From: Planktothricoides raciborskii GIHE-MW2
GTDB taxonomy: Bacteria; Cyanobacteriota; Cyanobacteriia; Cyanobacteriales; Laspinemataceae
Assembly: GCF_040564635.1 (NCBI RefSeq)
Contig: NZ_CP159837.1
Location: 3,025,001 to 3,089,000 of the forward strand
Length of the DNA stretch: 64,000 nt
Direction: 5' to 3'
Part shown: positions 48,817 to 55,678 of the stretch, one piece after another
Layout of the letters: each line of letters starts with the position of its first letter
Position numbering within the stretch: position 1 is the first letter of the stretch
The notes under the pieces: model-generated
What the model was told of the DNA's origin: nothing
Databases searched by the model: none
Seen by the model: only the letters and a program-made list of their open reading frames with translations
Program-made: the position numbers and the translations under genes

Positions 48817-49410
48817 TTACCATTTAGAAGGATTATTAGGATGTAATTGATCATTTTCCCAAGATAAATGATTATTTTGGACATATTCTCTAATTCTTTC
48901 TAAAGATTCATCATTTCTAATAATATGATCGTAATAATTACGTTGCCAAACTGGAGTTTTAGGTGTATTACGAATAATATTAATTTTCTTAGTTGTTGCT
49001 GATTTAAAACCTGCTATTAGTGATGATAATGATTTAGGTGTCATTGATATTTGTTGTGGTGATGATTGAATTTCCTGTAGGGGCGAACGGCCGTTCGCCC
49101 CTACATCATTTGTATGAACATGATTATAATTGTTATTTGTCTGATTAATAATAACAATTCCATGAAAATGATTCGGCATAATTACAAATTCACCTAATTT
49201 TATCTCTTGTCTAATCTCTGCTGATTTTAACCATTCTTTTTTTACTAATTCACCAAAATTATTTAAGATAATTTGACTATGAATGATATCTCCGAATAAA
49301 CATTCACGTTGATAACAACAAATTGTAATGAAATAAAAACCGGATTGAGAATAATCATAGCCTTTAAGTCGAATTGATTGCCGTTTATGTATATCAGGAT
49401 TGTAGGTCAT
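48817..49410 (-). CDS. REP-associated tyrosine transposase (RAYT, TnpA_REP)
   Basis: A 197-residue single-domain HUH (Y1) transposase. It starts MTYNPDIHKRQSIRLKGYDYSQSGFYFITICCYQRECLFGDI, the usual RAYT opening. The HUH motif MPNHFHGIV gives metal-binding H81 and H83, and the catalytic tyrosine lies in QRNYYDHIIRND (about 159-160). RAYTs nick and join single-stranded DNA at REP palindromes and are thought to spread them. Residues ~102-112 (DVGANGRSPLQ) are encoded by a perfect 30-bp palindrome inserted between the HUH core and the C-terminal helix, without breaking the frame. A 36-bp perfect palindrome lies 47 bp upstream of the start. No full IS ends are seen, so it is a domesticated-type RAYT. 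Confidence 0.92.
   Translation of the reverse strand: MTYNPDIHKRQSIRLKGYDYSQSGFYFITICCYQRECLFGDIIHSQIILNNFGELVKKEWLKSAEIRQEIKLGEFVIMPNHFHGIVIINQTNNNYNHVHTNDVGANGRSPLQEIQSSPQQISMTPKSLSSLIAGFKSATTKKINIIRNTPKTPVWQRNYYDHIIRNDESLERIREYVQNNHLSWENDQLHPNNPSKW
49076..49105. repeat. in-frame perfect palindrome inside the RAYT gene
   Basis: TGTAGGGGCGAACGG and its exact reverse complement, no loop. A diverged copy is at 50867-50894. Translated as part of the transposase. Confidence 0.92.
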
Positions 49411-49456
49411 AAGATTAATTTTAGATGTATCTTTTTATATTAAATTAGTTTAGATT

Positions 49457-49492
49457 ATTATCTTAGGGGCGATCGATCGCCCCTAAGATAAT
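49457..49492. repeat. 36-bp perfect palindrome upstream of RAYT
   Basis: ATTATCTTAGGGGCGATC plus exact reverse complement, with GATCGATC at the centre. It is in the 91-bp gap between RAYT and the unknown operon. The core GGGGCGAxx...CGCCCC is shared with the RAYT-internal palindrome, so it is a candidate REP substrate. Confidence 0.9.
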
Positions 49493-49501
49493 TAAATTAT
49501 A

Positions 49502-49960
49502 TTAAAAAATTGCCATAAATAAAATTCTTTTCTGAAACAAATCTAATAATTTTTTATAATCTTGACTAATTTTTACATTATCTTTTAGGGATTTACTTTT
49601 GTTGTCATTAGAAAAACAGTTTTTGGTTTTATCAAATATTATTGTTTCCAAACTTGACCATAATGATTCATTTATAAATGACATTGAATTATTGTTCTTA
49701 TCAAAAATATACTGATATTTATGATCCAATTTTTGATCTATTTTTTCTAGTTCAAGTAAATAGATACTCAAATAATCTAACTCAACATTATTAAAATATT
49801 TTTCTACATATTCTTGAGCTTTTGTTTCTGTTCCTTGAAATAATTTTTTAAAAGATTCATAAAGATTTTCTGAGGAAAAAGGAATAGTTTCACCATCAAA
49901 TTCTGAAAGAAACATATCAGAATATATTTTTATCGTGTAAAATTGAATTTCTTGTGACAT
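49502..49960 (-). CDS. unknown protein, third gene of AT-rich operon
   Basis: A 152-residue protein not recognised: MSQEIQFYTIKIYSDMFLSEFDGETIPFSSENLYESFKKLFQGTETKAQEYVEKYFNNVELDYLSIYLLELEKIDQKL. It is rich in Asn, Lys, Ile and Tyr, mostly helical, with no signal or membrane segment. ATG 49960 (GGAT upstream) begins 4 bases after the stop of the preceding gene; a longer frame to 49999 would overlap that gene. Being tightly coupled to a nuclease-like protein (49965) it may be an immunity or accessory subunit, which is only an inference. The whole gene is distinctly AT-rich against the neighbourhood, suggesting recent acquisition. Confidence 0.6.
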   Translation of the reverse strand: MSQEIQFYTIKIYSDMFLSEFDGETIPFSSENLYESFKKLFQGTETKAQEYVEKYFNNVELDYLSIYLLELEKIDQKLDHKYQYIFDKNNNSMSFINESLWSSLETIIFDKTKNCFSNDNKSKSLKDNVKISQDYKKLLDLFQKRILFMAIF

Positions 49961-49964
49961 TTTT

Positions 49965-50309
49965 TTATCCTTTCCATACTTGTTTAATGTAATCAACAAG
50001 TGATTTCATATCACTTAGCTTTGATAAATTTTGAATTAATTTTTGTACTTGTTCTCTATCATAATAGTTAATATCAACCTCCCCTTGATAAGATTGCTTA
50101 AATCTTTCTAGTTCTTGTCTAGTTGTATTAGTTATTAAATTTACAGGAAAAACATAATAATAACCACTAGGCTTTCCTTCTCTTTCCCATCTTTTTTCAA
50201 CATTTTTAATTGCTGTTTTTAAATAATTTAAATCAATCTCACCACTGGAATTGTGAGAAGATTTGCATTCCCAAATATAATTACCTTGTTTAAATACTTT
50301 TGATTCCAT
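49965..50309 (-). CDS. possible restriction-endonuclease-like protein, second gene of AT-rich operon
   Basis: A 114-residue protein: MESKVFKQGNYIWECKSSHNSSGEIDLNYLKTAIKNVEKRWEREGKPSGYYYVFPVNLITNTTRQELERFKQ. The strand YIWECKSS with E14-C-K16 resembles the E-x-K half of a PD-(D/E)XK nuclease core, followed by a helix and a second strand (YYYVFPVNLI). The fold would be minimal and lacks an obvious upstream Asp, so it could be truncated at the N-terminus or be a subunit. It lies 42 bases after the first gene (50352-50708) and 4 bases before the third. Function is unknown; the nuclease assignment is tentative. Confidence 0.55.
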   Translation of the reverse strand: MESKVFKQGNYIWECKSSHNSSGEIDLNYLKTAIKNVEKRWEREGKPSGYYYVFPVNLITNTTRQELERFKQSYQGEVDINYYDREQVQKLIQNLSKLSDMKSLVDYIKQVWKG

Positions 50310-50351
50310 AATATTTAACCTTTTAAGTATTACTCAATAAAAATCAATTGT

Positions 50352-50708
50352 TTACGCAATCTTTCTGTAATGAGCGTTAACAGTATAAGTATTACCTGTT
50401 TTACTTACTCTTGTATGTTCTTTAACAACTGTAATTTTTCCATCTAATAAATCTTTCATTAAATTATTAGCTTTTTCTGAAAGAATCACAAAATCTGCAC
50501 ATGGTTCATTATCACGCAAATCATCTTTATAATCTACACCCGGAATCATGCCAAAATCTTGCATCAAATCCTTGACTAGAGACTTAAAATTAGCATCTAC
50601 TACTTTTCCTTTTTCTGTGTCTGTCAGTCTTAGAAATTCAGGAATGGATTGGAGTGCTTGAGAAAAGGCATTTTTGACTGATTCGATAGACTGTTGTAAG
50701 TTAAACAT
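50352..50708 (-). CDS. unknown protein, first gene of AT-rich operon
   Basis: A 118-residue protein: MFNLQQSIESVKNAFSQALQSIPEFLRLTDTEKGKVVDANFKSLVKDLMQDFGMIPGVDYKDDLRDNEPCADFVILSEKANNLMKDLLDGKITVVKEHTRVSKTGNTYTVNAHYRKIA. It is helical at first, then beta at the C-terminus (TVVKEHTRVSKTGNTYTVNAHYRK), a pattern that suggests a small nucleic-acid-binding or regulatory protein, but no family is recognised. The acidic cluster VDYKDDLRDNEPCADFV is striking. It heads a compact minus-strand operon with 49965 and 49502. Upstream 50709-50860 is AT-rich and may hold the promoter. Confidence 0.6.
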   Translation of the reverse strand: MFNLQQSIESVKNAFSQALQSIPEFLRLTDTEKGKVVDANFKSLVKDLMQDFGMIPGVDYKDDLRDNEPCADFVILSEKANNLMKDLLDGKITVVKEHTRVSKTGNTYTVNAHYRKIA

Positions 50709-50866
50709 AGATTTGGTTACAAATTAAATTGATATTTTATTAAAACACACTACAACAGCATAAAGCAATCATAGTTAATAATTCTTAATATTTTTTAATA
50801 TCCTGAATCCAACAAATTAGGTTGATCTATAACTTTAACCTATTTCCCGATCCCATTACAATATCT

Positions 50867-50894
50867 GTAGGGGTGAACGGCTGTTCACCCCTAC
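50867..50894. repeat. near-perfect palindrome, relative of the RAYT-internal one
   Basis: GTAGGGGTGAACGG / CTGTTCACCCCTAC, one central mismatch. It differs from 49076-49105 by paired C-to-T and G-to-A changes that keep the stem, as expected for a selected hairpin. Confidence 0.8.
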
Positions 50895-50951
50895 CCAACT
50901 ATTAAACCCTAAAATAGCATAACACAAACTATGAGAAAAGAACAAACCTAG

Positions 50952-51170
50952 ATGTTACAAGAATGCCGTCAACACACAGAGGAAAGTGCAAAATTAGACA
51001 TACCTCCCCTACCCTTAAACGCTCAACAAACCTCGCAACTGTCCGAATTACTGCAAAATTCCCGCCAAAAGGGTAAGCAGAAACCCTCATGCTCTTGCTC
51101 AGGAACATAATTCACCCCGGAGTTGACGAATCGGCATATATTCAAGGATGGCATTGCTGACTATATTACC
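50952..51170 (+). pseudogene. acnB: 5' remnant of aconitate hydratase B
   Basis: Starts MLQECRQHTEESAKLDIPPL, then PLNAQQTSQLSELLQN, which is the N-terminus of AcnB (compare MLxEYRxHxxERAxxGIxPxPL). A frameshift near 51070 moves the reading to ETLMLLLRNIIHPGVDESAYIQGW, again AcnB-like, ending in a stop. The remaining ~800 residues are absent. It is a copied or left-behind fragment; a functional acnB must lie elsewhere if used. Confidence 0.82.
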
Positions 51171-51188
51171 TGAAGCATGAAGGGATAA

Positions 51189-51266
51189 TGGCTCATTTAA
51201 TGGCTCATTTAATGGCTCATTTGGCTCATTTAATGGCTCATTTGGCTCATTTGGCTCACTTGGCTG
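51189..51266. repeat. GGCTCATTT(AAT) short tandem repeat
   Basis: Seven units of 9 or 12 bases (GGCTCATTT with or without AAT), all multiples of 3, lying between the acnB remnant and the STAND gene start. Confidence 0.85.
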
Positions 51267-51318
51267 AGTTATTCTCTGTTAGAATAAATGCTAATTTAGT
51301 TGATGGTGGTGATTTCAG

Positions 51319-53034
51319 ATGGCAGGTTTGCTTCGGGCGTCTGAAGAAGGTCTGAGAATCGTTAATTTAGCCAGACGTAATCCGGGCTGGAATAAAACAT
51401 CTGAACTTTGGTGTCAGGCGGCGTTGACTTCACAAGCAACTCTAAAGCGGTTTTGGCGACGGCAGCCAATTCGCCGAGAAACATTTATCGATATTTGCAA
51501 GGCGGTGGGGATTGATAATTGGGAAGATATTGTCGATCGCGATATTGAATCAAGTAAATCCCTATTAGATAAGGCGATCGCAGATTTACCCGCACCAGGA
51601 GATCCCGATCGCACCTTTGACTTGCCAGACAACTTGCCTCCCGTGCGAAATTGGGTGGGTCGCCATCAAGAACTAGAAACATTAAAATCACTGATTCTCG
51701 ATCGCCTCCAAGATAGCGGCATCGAAAAAATTCCTCTCACAGCGGTTTCTCTTGTGGGGTTAACGGGGATCGGCAAAACCACTTTAGCCAGTCAATTTGT
51801 TCGAGAACTGCAAAGGGAAAATACCCGGTTTGTAGCGATCGCCTGGGAATCGCTTAATTCCGTCATCAATGGGGCGACTCCCTTCGATCGCACCATCAAT
51901 TCTTTGTTGCTAAAATTATCTAATCAAGAACCATCGGAGCGGCTGCCTCTGGAAGAAGATTATCTAAAAAAAACCGAAAAACTGATTCTTTTACTCAAGC
52001 AAAAACCCTGCTTGCTACTCTTTGACCAAGTAGAGACAATTCTCATCCCAGAGGTAGCGGAAAAAGCGGGATATTTTGGCGAAAATTATCGGGAATATGC
52101 TTGGTTATTCAAACAACTATTGGCAACGGAACATCAAAGCAAAGTGATTTTTATCAGCCGCGAAAGTTTGGCCGAGTTATCGCCCACTGTTAGCCGAGAA
52201 GTTGCCTTAAAGGGATTAGATGCAGAAGCCGCGATCGCCTTGTTACAGTCTTTTAATTTAACCGACTCAGCTTCGGAGCAATTAGAATTGGTAGAACGGT
52301 ATCAAGGACACCCTAAAGCCTTAGAACTGGTTGCAGCTTTAATTCGCGATGATGATGAGTTTCGCGGAAATGTGGGCAAATTTTTACAAGATCGAGATTG
52401 GTTACTCACCGTAGAAATTGAAAGTTTCATCGAGCAACAAATGTCTCGGTTAAGTGACTTAGAGCGAATTTGTTTAACCCGCATTTCTGTTTATGAAGCC
52501 CCCGACTATCCCCTCTCTTGTGGGGCAATTCAGGCTCAAATGCCAGAAATTAATATGTATGAATTGAAAGAAAAAGTTATTCGGGCATTGAAACGCCGCC
52601 AATTGCTATATTATAACTCTAACCTCAACTCTTTCTATCTCCATCCGCTGTTCCAAGAAAAAGCGGCAATTCTCTTAAAGCAAAATCCAGAAAATTTCCG
52701 GTCAGCCCACCGGCAAGCTTATGGCTATTTTAGCAGAAAATTGAACTTTTCTGAAACCCCGTTAAATTTAAATTTTCTAGAAGAGCAAACCCTGGAATAT
52801 CTCAAGACAATCTTGCGATCGCATTATCATGCCTCTGCCGCTGAAGATAGGGAAACTGCCCAACAGTTGATTGCCCAATTTGCTCATATTTTGCAATCTT
52901 GCCCGCTTCAATTTAAATCCACTATCCAAGATTACCTCGATCGCTCTAATTTTGTGGGTGATAATTTACCGTTTCCTATTTTAACTGAAGGAGAGGCGAT
53001 CGAGGAAAACCAAGAAACCGGGTTTCTGAGATAA
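51319..53034 (+). CDS. STAND ATPase with N-terminal HTH-like domain
   Basis: A 571-residue protein. Residues 1-75 (EEGLRIVNLARRNPGWNKTSELWCQAALTSQATLKRFWRRQPIRRETFIDICKAVGIDNWEDIV) form an HTH-like domain of the kind found at the start of cyanobacterial NB-ARC proteins. A linker leads to GRHQELETLKSLI and an NB-ARC-like ATPase: Walker A LVGLTGIGKTTLASQF (~147-162) and Walker B PCLLLFDQVETIL (~230-242). Winged-helix and helical regions follow. There is no WD40 repeat. The last eight residues (ENQETGFLR) come from the AAACCGGGTTT repeat that overlaps the stop, so the native C-terminus was probably replaced. It differs clearly from the STANDs at 3758 and 19170. Role in defence or signalling is inferred. 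Confidence 0.82.
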   Translation: MAGLLRASEEGLRIVNLARRNPGWNKTSELWCQAALTSQATLKRFWRRQPIRRETFIDICKAVGIDNWEDIVDRDIESSKSLLDKAIADLPAPGDPDRTFDLPDNLPPVRNWVGRHQELETLKSLILDRLQDSGIEKIPLTAVSLVGLTGIGKTTLASQFVRELQRENTRFVAIAWESLNSVINGATPFDRTINSLLLKLSNQEPSERLPLEEDYLKKTEKLILLLKQKPCLLLFDQVETILIPEVAEKAGYFGENYREYAWLFKQLLATEHQSKVIFISRESLAELSPTVSREVALKGLDAEAAIALLQSFNLTDSASEQLELVERYQGHPKALELVAALIRDDDEFRGNVGKFLQDRDWLLTVEIESFIEQQMSRLSDLERICLTRISVYEAPDYPLSCGAIQAQMPEINMYELKEKVIRALKRRQLLYYNSNLNSFYLHPLFQEKAAILLKQNPENFRSAHRQAYGYFSRKLNFSETPLNLNFLEEQTLEYLKTILRSHYHASAAEDRETAQQLIAQFAHILQSCPLQFKSTIQDYLDRSNFVGDNLPFPILTEGEAIEENQETGFLR

Positions 53035-53165
53035 CTTTTGCAACTTTACCCAAGATTTGAAAAAGAAACCCGGTTTCTATACCCCACGCAAGCAACCAAG
53101 AAACCGGGTTTCTGGGACAATTTGGTTGACAAAACCGAGAGATGAAAAAGAAACCCGGTTTCTGA
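53008..53165. repeat. two AAACCGGGTTT hairpin repeats overlapping a gene end
   Basis: AAGAAACCGGGTTTCTG at 53012 (inside the STAND gene 3' end), then AAGAAACCCGGTTTCT at 53063, AAGAAACCGGGTTTCTGGG at 53098 and AAGAAACCCGGTTTCTG at 53150. Same layout as 48558-48668. Confidence 0.85.
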
Positions 53166-53211
53166 ACCCCCACGAGAAAAACCCAATGAAGTAACGTCGA
53201 TTAAGTTTAGC

Positions 53212-53412
53212 TTAATTTTCTGGCTTAATCTTCAGTTCTTCTGGGCTGATCCAGACCACTTTTCCATCCCTCCATGTAGCCACAGGATTTCCGACCTGTT
53301 TATGTTCCCATACCGCTTTCTCAATGGCTTCTTTTATCGCTTGGTCAATTAAGATGCCTTGGGCAAAAGCTGTGTCTATTTCGTCTATTTTGCGATCGTT
53401 GATTTCAGTCAT
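53212..53412 (-). CDS. small conserved cyanobacterial protein, antitoxin-like
   Basis: A 66-residue protein, MTEINDRKIDEIDTAFAQGILIDQAIKEAIEKAVWEHKQVGNPVATWRDGKVVWISPEELKIKPEN. The single helix followed by W-x-D-G-K-V-V-x-x-x-P-E-E matches a small family of cyanobacterial proteins in which the C-terminal strand reads VW.pPeei. They are often orphan or antitoxin-like. ATG 53412 is preferred over 53436. No toxin gene is adjacent. Function is unknown. Confidence 0.6.
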   Translation of the reverse strand: MTEINDRKIDEIDTAFAQGILIDQAIKEAIEKAVWEHKQVGNPVATWRDGKVVWISPEELKIKPEN

Positions 53413-53495
53413 TATTTTCCCCCAATAATTTTCCATATTTCTGGGATATATATTATCTCATTTAATGTCATTCCGCCTGTCGCAATAATTCGAGG

Positions 53496-53783
53496 TTATG
53501 TGGGATCGGAATTGTCGTAAAAACGCCAAGTATCTGCTAGAGATTGATATAACTGAAAAAAGTTGCGGACTCCAGCATAGTAGCGACGACTTTTTAAGTC
53601 GCTGTCTGAAAGACGGGTAAACTCTTCAATTGTTAAATTTCTCTGAAATACTTTAGCTAAATGGTTAACTATTTCTATATAATCAAGTTCTTCTTGAAAA
53701 AATGGGCGATCGGCCATTAAAGTAGCCACCACTTGCTCAATTCTTTTAAGCATTGATTCTTGGATATGATCTGTTGATAACAT
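53496..53783 (-). CDS. unknown small helical protein
   Basis: A 95-residue protein, MLSTDHIQESMLKRIEQVVATLMADRPFFQEELDYIEIVNHLAKVFQRNLTIEEFTRLSDSDLKSRRYYAGVRNFFQLYQSLADTWRFYDNSDPT. ATG 53783 follows a strong GGAGGTCAG ribosome site, better than the longer frame to 53816. It is all-helical, soluble and acidic-basic mixed. It is the same strand and nearly adjacent (83 bp) to the 53212 gene, so the two may form an operon. Not recognised; could be a regulator or toxin partner, with no motif to support either. Confidence 0.6.
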   Translation of the reverse strand: MLSTDHIQESMLKRIEQVVATLMADRPFFQEELDYIEIVNHLAKVFQRNLTIEEFTRLSDSDLKSRRYYAGVRNFFQLYQSLADTWRFYDNSDPT

Positions 53784-53869
53784 AATGCTGACCTCCAACA
53801 TCTTCAACTTCAACATAATGCTGATAGGTATTATACCAATTTTTTTGTCTGAAATGCAGAATTAGCCGT

Positions 53870-53903
53870 AAAAAAACCGGGTTTTTTTGGAAAAACCCGG
53901 TTG
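53870..53903 (-). terminator. terminator made from an AAACCGGGTTT repeat
   Basis: On the minus strand AACCGGGTTTTT-CCAA-AAAAACCCGGTT is followed by T5-T7. It lies 47 bp after the stop of 53950-54378, an intrinsic terminator for that gene. Confidence 0.75.
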
Positions 53904-53949
53904 CTAATATTTGCCCAATTGATCGGAAAATTCAGAAAATTCTGAAGAT

Positions 53950-54378
53950 TTAGTTATCTTCAACCTCAGTTTCCGTGAGATTGTTCCGATCCGAGGTTGC
54001 CTCTGGTTGATTCACAGGTTCAGAATTTATCGGCGCAACTTGGCGTTGCTGACGCAATAACTCCTGTTGTCGGGCGCGGAATTCAGCCGCTGCATCATTG
54101 AAATTTTGCGGCAGTTGTTGACGATAATCACTCATGCTGCGACGACCGCCTAAATTAGCCCGGTGGATCAGTTCAAAGGGATTGAAAGGCCGATCGTAAT
54201 CCCCTTGGGTGGAATTAAAGTCATCGCGACTTTCTTCAATTTGAGGCTGGTTAACCTCCTGGGGCGTTTTTTCTTCTGCCCGGGTTGGCTGCACTAGGAA
54301 CAAAGGTGACGCCGCGATCGCCGCAATTGTGGCCAAAACGAGGGAAGTATTTTTATTCATGGGCTTATTCATGGGCAT
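53950..54378 (-). CDS. secreted protein of unknown function
   Basis: A 142-residue protein. The N-terminus MPMNKPMNKNTSLVLATIAAIAASPLFLVQPTRAEEKT contains a signal peptide with cleavage near TRAE. The mature part is hydrophilic and rich in Gln, Asn, Arg and Glu (DYRQQLPQNFNDAAAEFRARQQELLRQQRQ), probably helical or disordered. The start is ambiguous because ATGAATAAGCCC is duplicated (MPMNKP / MNK); 54360 is an alternative. The terminator at 53870 ends it as a single gene. No family is recognised; probably periplasmic. Confidence 0.62.
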   Translation of the reverse strand: MPMNKPMNKNTSLVLATIAAIAASPLFLVQPTRAEEKTPQEVNQPQIEESRDDFNSTQGDYDRPFNPFELIHRANLGGRRSMSDYRQQLPQNFNDAAAEFRARQQELLRQQRQVAPINSEPVNQPEATSDRNNLTETEVEDN

Positions 54379-54604
54379 TAACAGAACGCTGTCATTATTG
54401 ACTATTTTAACCCATGAAAAGTTTACGGGCGGAATGCAGTTGCATTTGTTGTCGCATTTGTAGGTTGGGTTGACGCAAGGAAACCCAACATAACTAAGTC
54501 AAGAGGAAAGAGGAAAGAGGAAAGAGATGCATAGGAAGGAGTAAAATCCTCCTCTCTCCTCTCTTCTCTTTAAGCGAAAGTGCGTTTCAACCGTAGAAGA
54601 TCCC

Positions 54605-54636
54605 CCCAACCCCCCTTAAAAAGGGGGGCTTTTTTG
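54605..54636 (+). terminator. G/C-rich hairpin with T-run
   Basis: CCCCCCTT-AAA-AAGGGGGG followed by CTTTTTT on the plus strand; there is no plus-strand gene upstream. It adjoins the end of the ABC permease gene (minus). Related to 11582. More likely a repeat than a functional terminator. Confidence 0.4.
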
Positions 54637-54650
54637 TCTATTTAGCTACC

Positions 54651-55538
54651 TTAAGCGAAAGTGCGTTTGAGTAGCGGCTGAATGCTGACTAGGGACAAGA
54701 CCGCAAAACCCAGTAATACTAGCAGGGAAGCGCCAAAAGAAACATTTCCCCAAGGGGCTTCCATGACAATATTGCCCAAAGTCCAATCTTGATGCAGATA
54801 AAGATAGCGAATGGGTTCGATCGCATAACTTAATGGATTTAAGGTGGCAATGACCGCCAACCATTTGGGCATAAAATAAAGCGGCGCCAAAGCGGTACTG
54901 GCAAATAATAATGGCAGGTTGGTGACAAAAATTACGGCAATTAATTCAATGTGACCGGGTAAGGCAAAAGCTAAACCCAAACTTAAGCCAGTCACCCCTA
55001 AAACCAGCAGGAACATAATTAAGGCGATCGCGCCTAAACCCAGGGCATTGGGCAACCCAGCCCCCATAAATGCCCCAGCGCCAATAATCACTGCCGTTTG
55101 AATAAAACTCAGGGCAACAATATAAATGGCACAAGCAAAAACAATGGAAAACCGAGAAGCCAACGGCGCTACCAGTAACCGATTCAGAAAGCCAAATTCG
55201 CGATCGAACATCACCGGCAAACCGGCATTTAATGCCCCAGAAAAGCCGGTAAACACAATCACCCCTGCCCCTAAAAATTGGGCATAATTTTCGCTACCCC
55301 CAAATAATCCCTCTGGCACATTTTGAAATAGAGCACCGAACAAAATTAACCACATTAAAGGCTGAATAATGCCCGCGATCAGGGTTGAAGGTCTTCTTTG
55401 CAACTGAATAAACAATCTTTTGGTCAATGCCAAAGTTTCTTGGACTAATTCACCCACCAAATTTTCTTTGGGCATAGTTTGATTTACTGTTTTTTCTCTG
55501 GTGATTTCTGCTTCAGGAGAAGTAACCGTTCTAGTCAT
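54651..55538 (-). CDS. ABC-2 type exporter permease (DrrB-like)
   Basis: A 295-residue integral membrane protein with about six hydrophobic segments: LIAGIIQPLMWLILFGALFQ, FLGAGVIVFTGFSGALNAG, IVFACAIYIVALSFIQTAVIIGAGAFMGAG, LGLGAIALIMFLLVLGVTGLSLGLAFAL, LIAVIFVTNLPLLFASTALAPLYFMP and GASLLVLLGFAVLSLVSI. The motif NLPLLFASTALAPLYFMPKWLAVIATLNPLSYAIEPIRY is diagnostic of the ABC-2 (daunorubicin/polyketide exporter) permease family. It pairs with the ATPase gene 140 bp upstream (55679). A cytoplasmic N-terminal tail precedes the first helix. The substrate is unknown; lipids, polyketides or polysaccharide are possible. Confidence 0.92.
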   Translation of the reverse strand: MTRTVTSPEAEITREKTVNQTMPKENLVGELVQETLALTKRLFIQLQRRPSTLIAGIIQPLMWLILFGALFQNVPEGLFGGSENYAQFLGAGVIVFTGFSGALNAGLPVMFDREFGFLNRLLVAPLASRFSIVFACAIYIVALSFIQTAVIIGAGAFMGAGLPNALGLGAIALIMFLLVLGVTGLSLGLAFALPGHIELIAVIFVTNLPLLFASTALAPLYFMPKWLAVIATLNPLSYAIEPIRYLYLHQDWTLGNIVMEAPWGNVSFGASLLVLLGFAVLSLVSIQPLLKRTFA

Positions 55539-55586
55539 AGTTTTCTCGTGTTTTTTTTAGTGAGTATCTGTGCAAATTTCGTGATA

Positions 55587-55615
55587 TGTCATTCCCGCAA
55601 ATGCGGGAATCCATG
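55587..55615. repeat. GTCATTCCCGC hairpin repeat between ABC genes
   Basis: ATTCCCGC-AAAT-GCGGGAAT; same core hairpin as inside the MITEs and at 35270. A triplet of TTAACGCAAA repeats follows (55658-55686) at the end of the ATPase gene. Confidence 0.75.
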
Positions 55616-55678
55616 TTAGGTCAAATTTCTAGGTCAAGTAGTTTTCCAGATTGCTAAATTAACGCAAATTAACGCAAA

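Noticed and set aside
49457-49492. Terminator for the unknown operon
   Set aside because: Perfect palindrome without a T-run on the operon strand; better explained as a REP-type element linked to the RAYT.
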